Positions 16,978 through 27,600 of a DNA stretch of 64,000 nucleotides are shown here, in pieces. The stretch lies in contig NZ_CP050063.1 in assembly GCF_011604685.1 (NCBI RefSeq), positions 6,303,001 to 6,367,000 of the forward strand. Direction: 5' to 3'. The first letter of the stretch is position 1, and each line of letters starts with the position of its first letter. The notes beneath the pieces were generated by a model, which saw nothing but the letters and a program-made list of their open reading frames with translations, made no database searches and was not told the DNA's origin. The DNA comes from Spirosoma aureum. Its GTDB lineage: Bacteria; Bacteroidota; Bacteroidia; Cytophagales; Spirosomataceae. The position numbers were made by a program, and so were the translations under genes.

Positions 16978-17715
16978 ATGGACACCCCGTTGAAGTTGCT
17001 CGTCGTGGAGGACGACATGATCATTGCTGCCACCATCGCCCTGCAACTCACTAAACTTGGCTATGAGGTGAGTGGGATTATGCCTAGGGGCGAAGAAGCC
17101 ATTCAACATGCTGAAACCAACCGACCTGACCTGATTCTGCTCGATATCAGTCTTAAAGGCGCACTCGACGGTATCGACACAGCCCACGCAATCCACCAGC
17201 AGTGGAACATCCCGATTATTTACGTCACGGCCAATACCGACGAAGCTACCTTTAACCGGGCAAAAAAAACTCGTCCCTACGCCTTCATCTCCAAGCCTAT
17301 CCGGGCAATTGAATTGCAACGAGCTATCGAGCTGGCCATCAGCCGCCTGGCCGATGAGTCGCCCAACTCTGCCAACCCTGCCCCCGATGCGCCCTTTGTA
17401 CTCAGTGACCGGATTTTTGTGCGGCACCGCGAAAAGATCGTCAAGATTTTCATCGCCGATATTCTCTACGTGGAAGCTGACCGCAACTACTGTCACCTCT
17501 GTACCGTAGACAAAGAATACCTGCTGACAACGACCCTGAAGGTGATGGAAGACAAACTCCCGGCGGCCTATTTTGTACGCGTGCATCGATCCTATCTGGT
17601 GAATCTGACGCTGGTTGATGAGGTGGGCGAAGGGCATATCGGGATCAAGGGGAAAACGATTCCTCTGAGCCACAACCTGCGCGAGGCACTGCTGAAACGA
17701 ATCCAGACTATTTGA
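16978..17715 (+). CDS. LytTR-family response regulator
   Basis: The product has 245 residues. The receiver domain (1 to about 120) shows the acidic pair D12/D13, phosphoacceptor D56 (L-I-L-L-D-I-S), a T in Y-V-T-A-N, and K in I-S-K-P-I. A linker rich in A/P/S leads to a LytTR DNA-binding domain (about 140-245: I-L-Y-V-E-A-D-R-N-Y, R-V-H-R-S-Y-L-V-N-L, I-P-L-S-H-N-L-R). Family knowledge: LytTR regulators bind paired direct repeats and often control extracellular products. The nearest kinase is the propeller kinase at 24649, separated by the lipoprotein/surface-protein genes; that pairing is inference. Confidence 0.92.
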   Translation: MDTPLKLLVVEDDMIIAATIALQLTKLGYEVSGIMPRGEEAIQHAETNRPDLILLDISLKGALDGIDTAHAIHQQWNIPIIYVTANTDEATFNRAKKTRPYAFISKPIRAIELQRAIELAISRLADESPNSANPAPDAPFVLSDRIFVRHREKIVKIFIADILYVEADRNYCHLCTVDKEYLLTTTLKVMEDKLPAAYFVRVHRSYLVNLTLVDEVGEGHIGIKGKTIPLSHNLREALLKRIQTI

Positions 17716-18209
17716 GGGTCAAGATCAGCTACTTGATCAATCGGAACGCTGCTCATTCCCTCCTTCGGTAAGTAATTCCCTCCCTTCGGACAGTAAACGG
17801 ATGCGTTCGTCCGGGCGAACTTGGTTGGGGAATACGCTGGCGATAGTTTCGATCCGTTGTCGGCCAAATCGCTCTGCCGGGCTGATAGGGCCGCTCCGTT
17901 CAAGACCACACCCAAACTAGGCTTAACCATGCCGTTTCCGTTTGCCACTATTCGTTCGCCAGCGATTTTTAGCTTCCTGTGGCTGGCGCCGAACATGACG
18001 CTCATGCTGAACGGCAAAGCCCCGGTCAACGCTACCCGAAACGTGTATAGTTATGCGTTGGCTTCTCAGGAGATGGGAATGCAGTTCAAAACCGCCCACG
18101 TACCGCTTAGCGAGTGAGCCGACGTTTGATCCTCATACAGGCTTCTAACGTTCATCTGAAGCCGTTTTTCCCGTTAATCCAAATCCCCAAAACCAATCAA
18201 ACTACACCA
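17716..18209. other. Gap with possible gene remnant
   Basis: There are about 490 bp between the response regulator and the first lipoprotein. A 98-codon plus frame (17821-18117) crosses it with a hydrophobic patch (I-F-S-F-L-W-L-A-P), but I recognise no family; an antisense frame covers the same stretch. It may be a decayed gene. No clear promoter is seen. Confidence 0.4.
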
Positions 18210-18704
18210 ATGAAAACCAACCAGGTACCACTGATGCTGGCTGCACTTGCGGCTACGCTTGTATTCACGGCTAGCTGCAACTCGCCCGCCAAAGAAAGTG
18301 CCGTGACGGTCGATAACGCCACACTCAAAAAAGAAAACGAAACCGCCAATATTGAGTTCGCGGGCTTCATCGCCAAAGGCGACTCGGTGGGTATGGCCAA
18401 TTTTTATACCGAAGACGCCAAACTGATGCTCTCAAATGCACCAGCCATCGTGGGCCGCAAAAATATTCAGACGGCCATACACAACGTCCTCGGTTTTGGA
18501 ATCGCCAAAGCTGAGTTTACCACTATCGACGTATGGGGAACCGGCGATTTCGTGTCGGAGGAAGGCCAGGCAAGCCTTTTCGATAAAAACGGTACTCAGG
18601 TGATTAAGGACAAGTACATCGTCCTCTGGAAAAAGGAAGCTGGTAAATGGAAACCCTTCCGCGACATAACCAATTCCGATCTACCTCTGCCTGCGGCTAA
18701 GTAG
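18210..18704 (+). CDS. NTF2-like (DUF4440/SnoaL-type) lipoprotein
   Basis: The product has 164 residues. ATG 18210 is chosen because it gives a proper lipoprotein signal: M-K-T-N-Q-V, a hydrophobic core and the lipobox F-T-A-S-C. The body has the NTF2-like pattern I-A-K-G-D-S-V-G-M-A-N-F-Y-T-E-D-A-K-L-M, then V-G-R-K-N-I-Q-T-A-I, ending W-K-K-E-A-G-K-W-K-P-F-R-D. Family knowledge: DUF4440 proteins bind small ligands or act as cyclases; the substrate is unknown. It shares its N-terminus with the next gene (M-K-T-N-Q-V) and its fold with that at 24095, so the three are likely paralogues. Confidence 0.8.
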   Translation: MKTNQVPLMLAALAATLVFTASCNSPAKESAVTVDNATLKKENETANIEFAGFIAKGDSVGMANFYTEDAKLMLSNAPAIVGRKNIQTAIHNVLGFGIAKAEFTTIDVWGTGDFVSEEGQASLFDKNGTQVIKDKYIVLWKKEAGKWKPFRDITNSDLPLPAAK

Positions 18705-18742
18705 GTCAATACAGCCAATCAACCCTATTTAAAGATAGCCCA

Positions 18743-19282
18743 TTGAAAACCAACCAAGTATCCCAGATGTTGGCCGTTTTTACGGCCTTGTTCCTGTTTG
18801 CCGCCGGTTGCAATTCACCCGCTAAAGAAACGGCTACCCAAACGACCGACGCGTCGGTCCAGGCATCTCAACCAGTCCAGGTAGATGAAAAGGAAATTGA
18901 CACCCTCACCAAAGAATTTTTTAAAAACGTTGAGAAACTGGATATCGAGACGTGCATGTCGTTCTTCGAAGATTCACCGGATTTTTTGTCAATTAATCCA
19001 GATGGCACCGTTGGGGACTACGGCTCACTTAAAAAACTGAATGCAGATGGATTCAGCCAGATGGCTTCGTTCAAACTTACGCCCAAAAAGGAAGCCATCC
19101 GGATACTATCCGACTCACAGGTTCTCTACGCATTCAACCACAGTCAGGACGCTACGCTCAAAAACGGCCAGAAATTACACTACGAAAACGTTTCCGGAAC
19201 GATGCTCTTCACCAAAATCAATGGCGCGTGGAAAGCGACGTTTTACCAAGAGTCTGCATCGGCACCTGTAGTGCTAAAGTAG
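18743..19282 (+). CDS. NTF2-like lipoprotein, paralogue 2
   Basis: The product has 179 residues and a TTG start. Again M-K-T-N-Q-V, a hydrophobic core and the lipobox L-F-A-A-G-C, followed by N-S-P-A-K-E exactly as in the preceding protein. A T/Q-rich linker follows. The body starts K-E-F-F-K-N-V-E-K-L-D-I-E-T-C-M-S-F-F, has P-D-G-T-V-G-D-Y-G-S-L-K, and ends W-K-A-T-F-Y-Q-E-S-A. It lies 38 bp after the previous gene and is probably cotranscribed. The lipobox-proximal identity contrasts with diverged domains, which suggests an old tandem duplication. Likely anchored in the envelope; ligand unknown. Confidence 0.8.
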   Translation: MKTNQVSQMLAVFTALFLFAAGCNSPAKETATQTTDASVQASQPVQVDEKEIDTLTKEFFKNVEKLDIETCMSFFEDSPDFLSINPDGTVGDYGSLKKLNADGFSQMASFKLTPKKEAIRILSDSQVLYAFNHSQDATLKNGQKLHYENVSGTMLFTKINGAWKATFYQESASAPVVLK

Positions 19283-19385
19283 TGAGTTCCATAGCCGAGG
19301 TCCGAAGACGCTGACCTTAGTCACTGCAATTGGCAGCTGTAGCAGGACTCTATGCTGAGACAAGCCACCTAATTCAATTGTACTT

Positions 19386-22300
19386 ATGGTTTATTATTAC
19401 ACATCCGACGTATACTCACTCCGCTCTTCGACTACCGTAGGATGTATCATTCTGTTTTGTCTCGTTTTACTGGGTGGATTGACAGCTCAGGCTCAGCGAA
19501 CCTGGACGGGCGCTACCAGTACCGACTGGAACACGGCTGGCAACTGGAACCCGGCCAACTTGCCCACCGCCAGCGATGATGTGATCATTCCATCGGCCCC
19601 GTCCAGACAACCTATTCTCAGTACGGCAGGGGTAGCCAAATCTGTGGTGGTCAACAGTGGGGCTTCGCTGAGCATCACCAGCGGGGGAACACTGACTATC
19701 AATGGCGCTACGAACGATGGGCTGAATAATAGTGGTATAGTTAGACAGGCCGGTACGTTGATTATCGGCAGTTCAGGCGTTACGTTAGGAGGGTTTGGTA
19801 TCCTGAATGCAGGTACGTTCACGAACGAGGCCAGTAGCGGAGTGATTCAGATTGACAGGGCTACGGGTGGCATTGGTAATGCTTCTTCCTTTACCAACGC
19901 GGGTCAAATTCGGATGGGAACCGCAGTGCCACTTACCCAGCAGGGCATCCGAAACCGGACTCAGCTCGCGGGGATCACGGCCATGTTTACCAATGCGGCA
20001 GGGGGCATCATTCAGGTTGAGCAGTCGGGCGTCAACAGCATTCAGAATGATGTGAATTCGAGCTTCATCAACTCGGCGACCATCACCATGGGCGCATCGA
20101 CCACGAGTGGGAATGCTGGTATTTTTAATTCGGGTACATTCACGAATAATACAGGGGGTGAAATTCGCGCGGACCGATCCAGTACGCTCGGTATATCCAA
20201 TGTCGCCAGTGCCACGATGACCAATTCGGGAAAGCTCGTAGTAGGTAATACCGCATCGGTTGGTACGAATGGTATCGAAACACAGGGAACATTCACCAAT
20301 ACGGCAGGGGGCGAAATTCGGGTCGATCGGGGTAGCTCCGGAATCGTTCTGAGTGGGACAGCCACCGTAACCAACTCGGGTACGATTGTTATTGGGGCAG
20401 TTGCGGGGTTAGCTTCATCGGGAATCGGTGTTCTGGGGTCGGGTCGCTTTCTCAATAATGCAGGGGGCGACATTCGGATCGACCGAGCCGAGACGGGCAT
20501 TTTAACAGGGGCGACCTCCTCCACGATGATCAATTCGGGTTCGGTTGTCATTGGTACCATTGCCGGAAACGGGACTACTGTCGCCGGTTATTTCAATAAT
20601 TGTCTTCGCAATAAGGGAACCCTGACCAACACTGCAACGGGTGTGCTTATTCTTGATCGGGGCGCTTTCTACGGAATTTTACACGAAACAGGTGTATTCC
20701 AGAATACAGGCCAAATCAAGATTGGCTCCATTGCCCCCCTCCCTGCCAGTTTGAATGGGCAAACAGCTCCGGTGGGGATTAGCAATTTGGCGCCGTCTAG
20801 CAATTCGGCCGGGGGCGATATCCGTATTGACGGGGGAAGTACGGGTATTCGAAACTTTAATTCATTGACCAATACGGCTCAGATCACGCTGGGTGGGACG
20901 ACGACCCTAACGACCGGCATCGACAATTCTAAGGTCACGAGTGTTACGAGTATAAATGGTCAGTTCGTAAACGATGCAGGGGGGATTATTCGCATTGATC
21001 AGGTACTGACTGGCTTATCAAACAATGGGGGGGTGTTCAGCAACTCGGCTACCCTGATCATTGGCGCTACGCCAACGGTCAGCAACATTTGCATTCTAAA
21101 CTATGCCGGCGGATCGTTTACGAATGCCGTAACGGGGCTCGTTGATCTCCATATTTCCGGGACTTCCTCTGATGCGCTTGCTAATGCTACTTCATCGGCG
21201 GGTATGACGACGTTTGCCAACAGTGGAACCTTAGTCATTGGCCGCGCGGTATCAACCACGTATTCATTTGGCATCAATAATGAAGCGTCCTTTACGAACA
21301 CAGCTACGGGCTTGATTCGGGTTGATGGGACCAACTTTGGTATTTATAATGGTATTCCGACAAGCTCCAGCGCGGTCTTTGCCAATAACGGAACTATCCG
21401 GCTTGCCTTTCAGGAAACGACTGGGCAGCCAGGCAGTGGTATCTGGAACCTTGATAAATTCAGCAATCAGTCGGGCGGTAAAATATACATAGATGGCTAT
21501 CTCGGCCCTGGGCTTCTGAACAGTATAAAGGGAGAACCGCTGGCGTCCAGAACAACCGGAACCGCCAATTTTCAGAATGTGGGACTGATCCAGATCGGAG
21601 CCAGCGTCCAGAATGGTCTGGCGGGCATTCTCAACAACCAACAATTCAGTAACAATACCGGTGGATTTATTCAGATTGATCGGACGGGGCAGGAGGGAAT
21701 TAGTAATACCAATAGTGGCACCTTAACGGCCAGTTTCACCAACAATGCCACGATTTCCATCGGTACGTCGGCCAGCATTGGAACGGATGGCCTTTTCAAT
21801 ACGGGTACGTTCGCCAATGGTTCCTGTGCTACGTTGACGGTGTTCGATAATCTAGCCAACGGGAGCAGTTTCACCAATTCGGGCCTGTTTACCCTTAGAA
21901 CCTCACAACTCCATAGCAACACAGGTACGTTGACGAACAACGGGATTCTGGAATATCCGCCAGGTAATCCCATTCCCAACGTAACAAATAATAAACTAAT
22001 TGCCGCGCCTGTTAGCAGTTGCAGCCCCTCTTTCATCCCAGCCCTCCAATTGGGCGGCAACAACAATCAGCTAACGGTTGGCACTACGTGGTATTCCGAT
22101 CAGGCGTTGACCCAGATAGCGGGGACCTACAACCAGAGCACCAATACGTTCGCACCCATCAACAAGACGCCAGGTAGCAGTCAGGTCGTTTATTTTTCGG
22201 TGTTGGACAACGCCAGTGGTTGCAGCAAAACTGTCTCTGTATCCACAACCCTGAACGCTACGTTACTGGTTGTCAACATTGCGGCTAATCCGTCATTAAC

Positions 22301-24047
22301 CATCGCCACAGGGCAGAGCACTACGTTGACGGCATCATCCGGAGCGCCGGCCGGAGCTACTACGTATCAGTGGAGCACGGGGGCCAGTACGCCGTCCATT
22401 TCGATAAATACAGCCGGAACGTATTCGGTAACCGGCACCACTGGCGGCTGCTCTTCCGTAACCAGCGTAGTGGTAAGCGTTACGTGTACACCTGTATACG
22501 TAACACAGACTGGTGCGGGTTCACAGAATGGCAGTAGCTGGAGCAATGCCTATGCCGGAACATCGCTACAAACGGCTATTAATCAGGCGGCTACCTGCGT
22601 TGGCATTGGCTCGGTCTGGGTGGCCGCGGGTACGTATAAACCAACCACCACCAACGACCGCGACGGTACGTTCACGATGCGCCCCAACGTAGCGATCTAC
22701 GGCGGATTTGTCGGCAACGAAACCTCGCTTAGCCAACGCCCTGCCATCAGCGTCACGGTTCCCTCCAGTACGACCCTCAGCGCCGATATTGCCAACAACG
22801 TCAATGTCAGTGCCTACAATCTGTTTCGCAACGGCAACAACCTGACCAACACGGCTGTTCTCGATGGCTTTGTATTAACTTTTGCCCTCGCTAATAACAC
22901 TGGCGCTCAGGCTGGAAAAGCCGTTGGTGGGGCCATGTACAATGAAGCGGTCGGAGGAGTCTGTAGCCCAACCATCCGCAACTGCTGGTTTATGAACAAT
23001 TACGCCTTAACCGGTGGGGGGGCTCTCTACAATTATGCTTCCAACGGAGGTGATGCCAGCCCGATTCTTGAGAATTGCCGTTTTCAGAACAATATCGTGC
23101 AAAATGGCAGCGGTGGAGCCATCTATAATCGCGCCCAGAGCGCCAGCGGCCAGCTTAATTACAACACTAAATCAAGCCCCAAAATCCTGAATTGCCTGTT
23201 CGTTAACAATGTAGCGTCGAGCGGAAATGCCACTTCTGATGGCGGTGGTGCCCTCTACAACTATGCCTATGGTGGCACCGCCAGTCCGATCATTACAGGT
23301 AGTTCGTTTCAGAACAACTCAGCCACCATCCGGGGTGGAGCTATCTGCACCAATGGCAGTGACGACGGTGCCGGAAGTTACACGGGTACGGCCAAGCCGG
23401 TTCTGATCAACTGCTCGTTTCAGGGCAACTCGGCCCCTGTCGGACAGGGGTCGGTCATGGCGAATATCCACATCAATAGTGCCACCAGCACCAATGCCAC
23501 TGCTACATTGGTGAACTGTATCGTCTTCAACAACAATGGTTCCGTGCCTTTCGCTAATACGTCGGGAGCTACGGTAAGCTTATCGTACAGTTTGTATGAG
23601 CCGGGCGTTGACAGCCAATCGGGCAATACCACTGGCACAGGTACTATTTCAACCAACGTATCACCCTTCGCTAGCACAACTGGTACGCAACTGTCTACAG
23701 GGTCAGCCGCCATCAACGCGGGCAACCCAGCCTCGACTACCGCTACGTTAGGAACGAGTGTGGATCTTGGTGGCAATCCCCGAATTGTGGATGGCCGTAT
23801 CGACATGGGCGCGTATGAGTATCCGATTAGTGCCTGTCAGGGGCCTATCACCACCGTTAAAGCCGGAAGTTGGGACGACCCAACAGTCTGGTCGTGCGGG
23901 GCAGTGCCGGTGCTTACGGATGTGGTTCAGCTCAACCATGCTGTCAGTCTGCCAGGCAGCTATATAGCCCAGGTCAAAACGCTACGCTACGGCGCGGGTG
24001 GGAAGTTGACTTACCAGACCGGGGCACAAGTGAGACTAGGCTTTTAA
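19386..24047 (+). CDS. Giant secreted beta-repeat surface protein
   Basis: A 1553-residue protein with an N-terminal hydrophobic signal ending L-T-A-Q-A-Q. The first module, W-T-G-A-T-S-T-D-W-N-T-A-G-N-W-N, is common at the start of Bacteroidota surface proteins. Residues about 100-850 hold roughly a dozen degenerate 45-50-residue repeats of the form F-T-N-x-A-G-G-x-I-R-I-D-R ... I-x-I-G, which would stack as a beta helix. Then comes an Ig/PKD-like part (G-C-S-K-T-V-S-V) and a right-handed parallel beta-helix (choice-of-anchor Q type: G-G-A-L-Y-N-Y-A-x-G-G-x-A-S-P, ending D-L-G-G-N-P-R-I-V-D-G-R-I-D-M-G-A-Y-E-Y). The C-terminus (G-S-W-D-D-P-T-V-W-S) lacks an obvious T9SS tail. Likely an adhesin or matrix protein. 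Confidence 0.85.
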   Translation: MVYYYTSDVYSLRSSTTVGCIILFCLVLLGGLTAQAQRTWTGATSTDWNTAGNWNPANLPTASDDVIIPSAPSRQPILSTAGVAKSVVVNSGASLSITSGGTLTINGATNDGLNNSGIVRQAGTLIIGSSGVTLGGFGILNAGTFTNEASSGVIQIDRATGGIGNASSFTNAGQIRMGTAVPLTQQGIRNRTQLAGITAMFTNAAGGIIQVEQSGVNSIQNDVNSSFINSATITMGASTTSGNAGIFNSGTFTNNTGGEIRADRSSTLGISNVASATMTNSGKLVVGNTASVGTNGIETQGTFTNTAGGEIRVDRGSSGIVLSGTATVTNSGTIVIGAVAGLASSGIGVLGSGRFLNNAGGDIRIDRAETGILTGATSSTMINSGSVVIGTIAGNGTTVAGYFNNCLRNKGTLTNTATGVLILDRGAFYGILHETGVFQNTGQIKIGSIAPLPASLNGQTAPVGISNLAPSSNSAGGDIRIDGGSTGIRNFNSLTNTAQITLGGTTTLTTGIDNSKVTSVTSINGQFVNDAGGIIRIDQVLTGLSNNGGVFSNSATLIIGATPTVSNICILNYAGGSFTNAVTGLVDLHISGTSSDALANATSSAGMTTFANSGTLVIGRAVSTTYSFGINNEASFTNTATGLIRVDGTNFGIYNGIPTSSSAVFANNGTIRLAFQETTGQPGSGIWNLDKFSNQSGGKIYIDGYLGPGLLNSIKGEPLASRTTGTANFQNVGLIQIGASVQNGLAGILNNQQFSNNTGGFIQIDRTGQEGISNTNSGTLTASFTNNATISIGTSASIGTDGLFNTGTFANGSCATLTVFDNLANGSSFTNSGLFTLRTSQLHSNTGTLTNNGILEYPPGNPIPNVTNNKLIAAPVSSCSPSFIPALQLGGNNNQLTVGTTWYSDQALTQIAGTYNQSTNTFAPINKTPGSSQVVYFSVLDNASGCSKTVSVSTTLNATLLVVNIAANPSLTIATGQSTTLTASSGAPAGATTYQWSTGASTPSISINTAGTYSVTGTTGGCSSVTSVVVSVTCTPVYVTQTGAGSQNGSSWSNAYAGTSLQTAINQAATCVGIGSVWVAAGTYKPTTTNDRDGTFTMRPNVAIYGGFVGNETSLSQRPAISVTVPSSTTLSADIANNVNVSAYNLFRNGNNLTNTAVLDGFVLTFALANNTGAQAGKAVGGAMYNEAVGGVCSPTIRNCWFMNNYALTGGGALYNYASNGGDASPILENCRFQNNIVQNGSGGAIYNRAQSASGQLNYNTKSSPKILNCLFVNNVASSGNATSDGGGALYNYAYGGTASPIITGSSFQNNSATIRGGAICTNGSDDGAGSYTGTAKPVLINCSFQGNSAPVGQGSVMANIHINSATSTNATATLVNCIVFNNNGSVPFANTSGATVSLSYSLYEPGVDSQSGNTTGTGTISTNVSPFASTTGTQLSTGSAAINAGNPASTTATLGTSVDLGGNPRIVDGRIDMGAYEYPISACQGPITTVKAGSWDDPTVWSCGAVPVLTDVVQLNHAVSLPGSYIAQVKTLRYGAGGKLTYQTGAQVRLGF

Positions 24048-24094
24048 AGATATTGGGTAGTTCACCGGACTATCCGTTTAAACTCAATTTAATC

Positions 24095-24577
24095 ATGAAG
24101 ACCAAATCTTCTATACGAATCTTGGCCGCTTTTGCTGCCCTTCTCCTGTTTGCCGCCGGTTGCAACACCACTGCCAACGAAAAGCCTACCACTACCGAAG
24201 AACTGTCCCAGATGAACAGGGACTTTGCCGCTGCGATCAATGCCAAAGATGCCGTGGCGGCTGCGAACTGCTATGCCGATGAGGCTACGTTGTATCCGCC
24301 CAATGAGCCTGCCGTTACAGGTCGGGAGGCCATTCTCAACTACTGGAAGGGGGCTATTGACGCGGGGGCCACCCATGTATCCATCAAAACGGTTGCTACG
24401 GGTAGTGACGGGAACCTGGGGTGGGAAACGGGTCAATTCCAGATGGATGTAAAAACGCCCGATGGAAAAGTCGTGGTCGATCAGGGCCGGTACACCGAGT
24501 TGCTCAAACGCAATACAGACGGGAAATGGGTCTCCATCATGGGTATGTGGAATGCCGATGCACCACCCGTCCCTTGA
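24095..24577 (+). CDS. NTF2-like lipoprotein, paralogue 3
   Basis: The product has 160 residues. ATG 24095 gives a lipoprotein signal with lipobox L-F-A-A-G-C, matching paralogue 2. The domain has the best-preserved NTF2 pattern of the three: F-A-A-A-I-N-A-K-D-A-V-A-A-A-N-C-Y-A-D-E-A-T-L-Y, then P-A-V-T-G-R-E-A-I-L-N-Y-W, then V-D-Q-G-R-Y-T-E-L, ending W-V-S-I-M-G-M-W-N-A. It lies 47 bp after the giant surface protein and 71 bp before the propeller kinase, consistent with one transcription unit. Confidence 0.82.
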   Translation: MKTKSSIRILAAFAALLLFAAGCNTTANEKPTTTEELSQMNRDFAAAINAKDAVAAANCYADEATLYPPNEPAVTGREAILNYWKGAIDAGATHVSIKTVATGSDGNLGWETGQFQMDVKTPDGKVVVDQGRYTELLKRNTDGKWVSIMGMWNADAPPVP

Positions 24578-24648
24578 CAGATCGCTTTCACTGGCTCCGA
24601 AAACCTATTTTCGTATCTTGTGAGCTACAGCATTCCGGTTGTCCCAAG

Positions 24649-27600
24649 ATGGGTAAATACGTTGTTTTTAGGTGGCTCCTCCTGCTATTGTGCCTGTCCG
24701 GCGGACGCGGACAGGCACAATCCACGGTGCTTTACTTCGACGAACCCCCCAAAGAGACGCTGGGTCGCAACCGAAATCAATTAACCATCAATCGATTCTT
24801 TACTGACCGCGACGATTTTCTCTGGTTCGTCACCGGCAGTGGCCTGAGCCGGTACGACGGCCATGAGATCGTAACGGTGCGCTTTGATCCAGCGGATTTG
24901 AACTCCCTCTCCTCGGCGCGGGTGGCGGATATGATTCAGGATGAGCGAGGCACGTTCTGGATAACCACCCGCGACGGGGGCCTGAATGCCTACAATCAGC
25001 GAACGGGCAACGTGACCCATTTTCGACACCTACCCACCAACAAAACCAGTTTATCGTCGGATAAGCTTCGGTTTCTTCAACGCGATGAATCCGGTTTTCT
25101 CTGGATTGGCAGCGATTATGGTATGAATCGGTTTGACCCCAAAACGGGCCGTACTGTCCGTTTTTTGCCCAAACCAGGCGAGCCAGGGCAATTACAGGGC
25201 AACCCGCTGTCGCCTATTCTGGTTGAATCGGTGGCCCAATCCAGGCCGGGCCACGCCAGGCCGGGCTATATTTACGTTTGCACAACGGCTGGGTTCGAGC
25301 AGTTTGACCGAACCCGTAACCGTTGGCGGTGCTTTCCGACGGTAACTAAATCCGGGGTGCCCGTCATCAACGCTACCGATGGTCTCAATGTGATTAACGG
25401 CCTCTGCCAAGATCGTCGCGGCCTGATCTGGATGGGTGTTCCGGACCAAACCGGGCTGCGGGTTTTTAACCCTAAAACAGGACAAATCAATTGGTTCGAT
25501 AGGCGAACGGCCGACGGAAAACCCATTCCGTTTCCAAACGTGATTCTGGAAGATCGCGCGGGGCGGCTTTGGCTTTGCAGCGATAACGACATCTTCCGCA
25601 TTTCAGCCGACCGGACCGTCGTGGAGCAATGCACACCCGTAGCCATCAGCAATGGGGAACAGCTCAAGGAACTGGTAACGCTGTACGAAGATAGACAGGG
25701 GTTAATCTGGCTGGAGAGAGCAAGCGACAAAAATCCGCTTTTTTTCGACCCCCGTCAGGAACGCCACCCCAACATTCCATTGCCAAAATTTAAGAACACG
25801 GCCGGTGGGGTTTCGACCCGACCCGTAACGGAGTCCCTCATGCCCGACCCGGAAGGCTTCCTTTGGATCAGTACCGATCTGGGTCTGATTCGCTATAATC
25901 CGGTCCAGAATGAAATGATGATTGTCTTGAAACAACCCCTCACCTATTTCACCAGCCCACTGTCAGGTGCGGCCGGAACCAGCTCCAATCGCTACCTGCT
26001 TGTAGGCGCGGAGGCTGGCTTATTCGTTTACGACAAAAAAACGAGTCGTCTCACACCCGTCCGTTTAGATAAGACGGGGCGTAATACGATCCAAAATGCC
26101 ATTGCTTCGGTTATTGACGGGGATGGCGACCTCTGGATTTCAACCTGGGGGAAAGGGCTTTTCCGCATTCCAAAGGGTAGCTTATCCGTCGAGACGGGGC
26201 TGGTGAGTACTTATGAACAATGGAAAAACGACCCTACCAACGCCAATAGTTTACTCTCCAATACGCTCCAGAAAATTGCGGTCGATGCCCAGAACACCGT
26301 GTGGGTCTGCGGAGCCGCTCACGGCCTTAGTCGGGTAAACAAACGAACCCGGCACGTGCAGCGGTTTGTACTCCGGCAAGGCGACCTCTATGGACTGGCC
26401 AGCAACTACACCTTTGCGCCCGTGATTGATAAACAGGGTGATGTATGGATAACGAGTGGGTATGCGGCTCCCTTACAGAAACTGTCGGTCAAAACGGGGC
26501 GATTCAAAAAATATGGTGCAGCCAACGGGTTCACGGACGATTATTTTGCCCACGCTACCCTCGACAGAACCGGCAAAATCTGGTTCAACCAGCATCAGGT
26601 GGTATCCTGTATCGACCCCCTTACGGAGCGCGTAACCACCTTTCCGCAGTTTGTCGGCAACTCGGTTTACTCGACGCCCATTACAGCGCTGGCGACTACC
26701 GGCGAGATTTATTTCGGTTGCCAGAACAACTTACGGCGGTTTGGGCCAACCGATACCATCCACCACATTCCTAAAGCGTCATCACCGCTGCGGTTGGTGA
26801 GCGTTTCCTGCTTCGACACCGACGGAACGCAAACCATGCGGCCCATGCCCCAGGATCGCTGGCGAGCCAATGTACTGGCCTTGTCGCACCGGGAAAACAC
26901 CCTAGAACTAAAATTTGCGCTACTGGATTACCGCAACACCAGCAGTCGTGCCTATGCCTATTCCCTGACCGGACCGAATGACGAGCCAAAATGGATAAGC
27001 ATTGGCCCCAATAACACCGTTGATTTTGCCCAGATGAAGCCGGGAACGTACCTGTTCCACCTGAAAGCCCGCAATAGCGATGGAATTTGGACCAATCTAG
27101 CGCCCCTCCGTCTACACATCAGCCCACCCTGGTGGCAAAGCCTTTGGGCCTATGCGGCTTATGGGCTGCTGCTGTTACTCGGCTTTTGGTACTTATTGAC
27201 GATCCGTCTGCGGGAACAGGCCCGCGAACTGGCCCTGCAGGAAGCCGTTGTCATTAAACAACAGCGCGACGAGATTGCTCAGAAAAACGCCCAGAACGAA
27301 CTGCTGCTGAAAGAGATTCATCACCGGGTCAAGAATAATCTGTCCGTGGTGTCGGGACTGCTCGCCTTGCAGTCGGCTAAAGTGACTGACCCCAACGTAC
27401 AGGAAGCCATACAGGCCAGTCAAAACCGGGTGCAGAGTATGGGCATCATTCATCAGAAACTCTACCAGGGCAAGCAATTAGGGGCGATTGAAATGCGCGA
27501 TTATTTTAACAATCTGGGCGAAAGCATTCTCGATTCATTCGATGCCGCCGGCCGCATTACCATCGATTGTTCAATGCCCGAGCTAGTACTGGATATTGAC

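Noticed and set aside
16966..17673. Long leftward frame opposite the response regulator
   Set aside because: The plus strand encodes a complete receiver-LytTR protein with all key residues; the antisense frame has no domain.
17821..18117. 98-codon frame after the response regulator
   Set aside because: No family seen and an antisense frame of equal length exists; may be a remnant, not called as gene.
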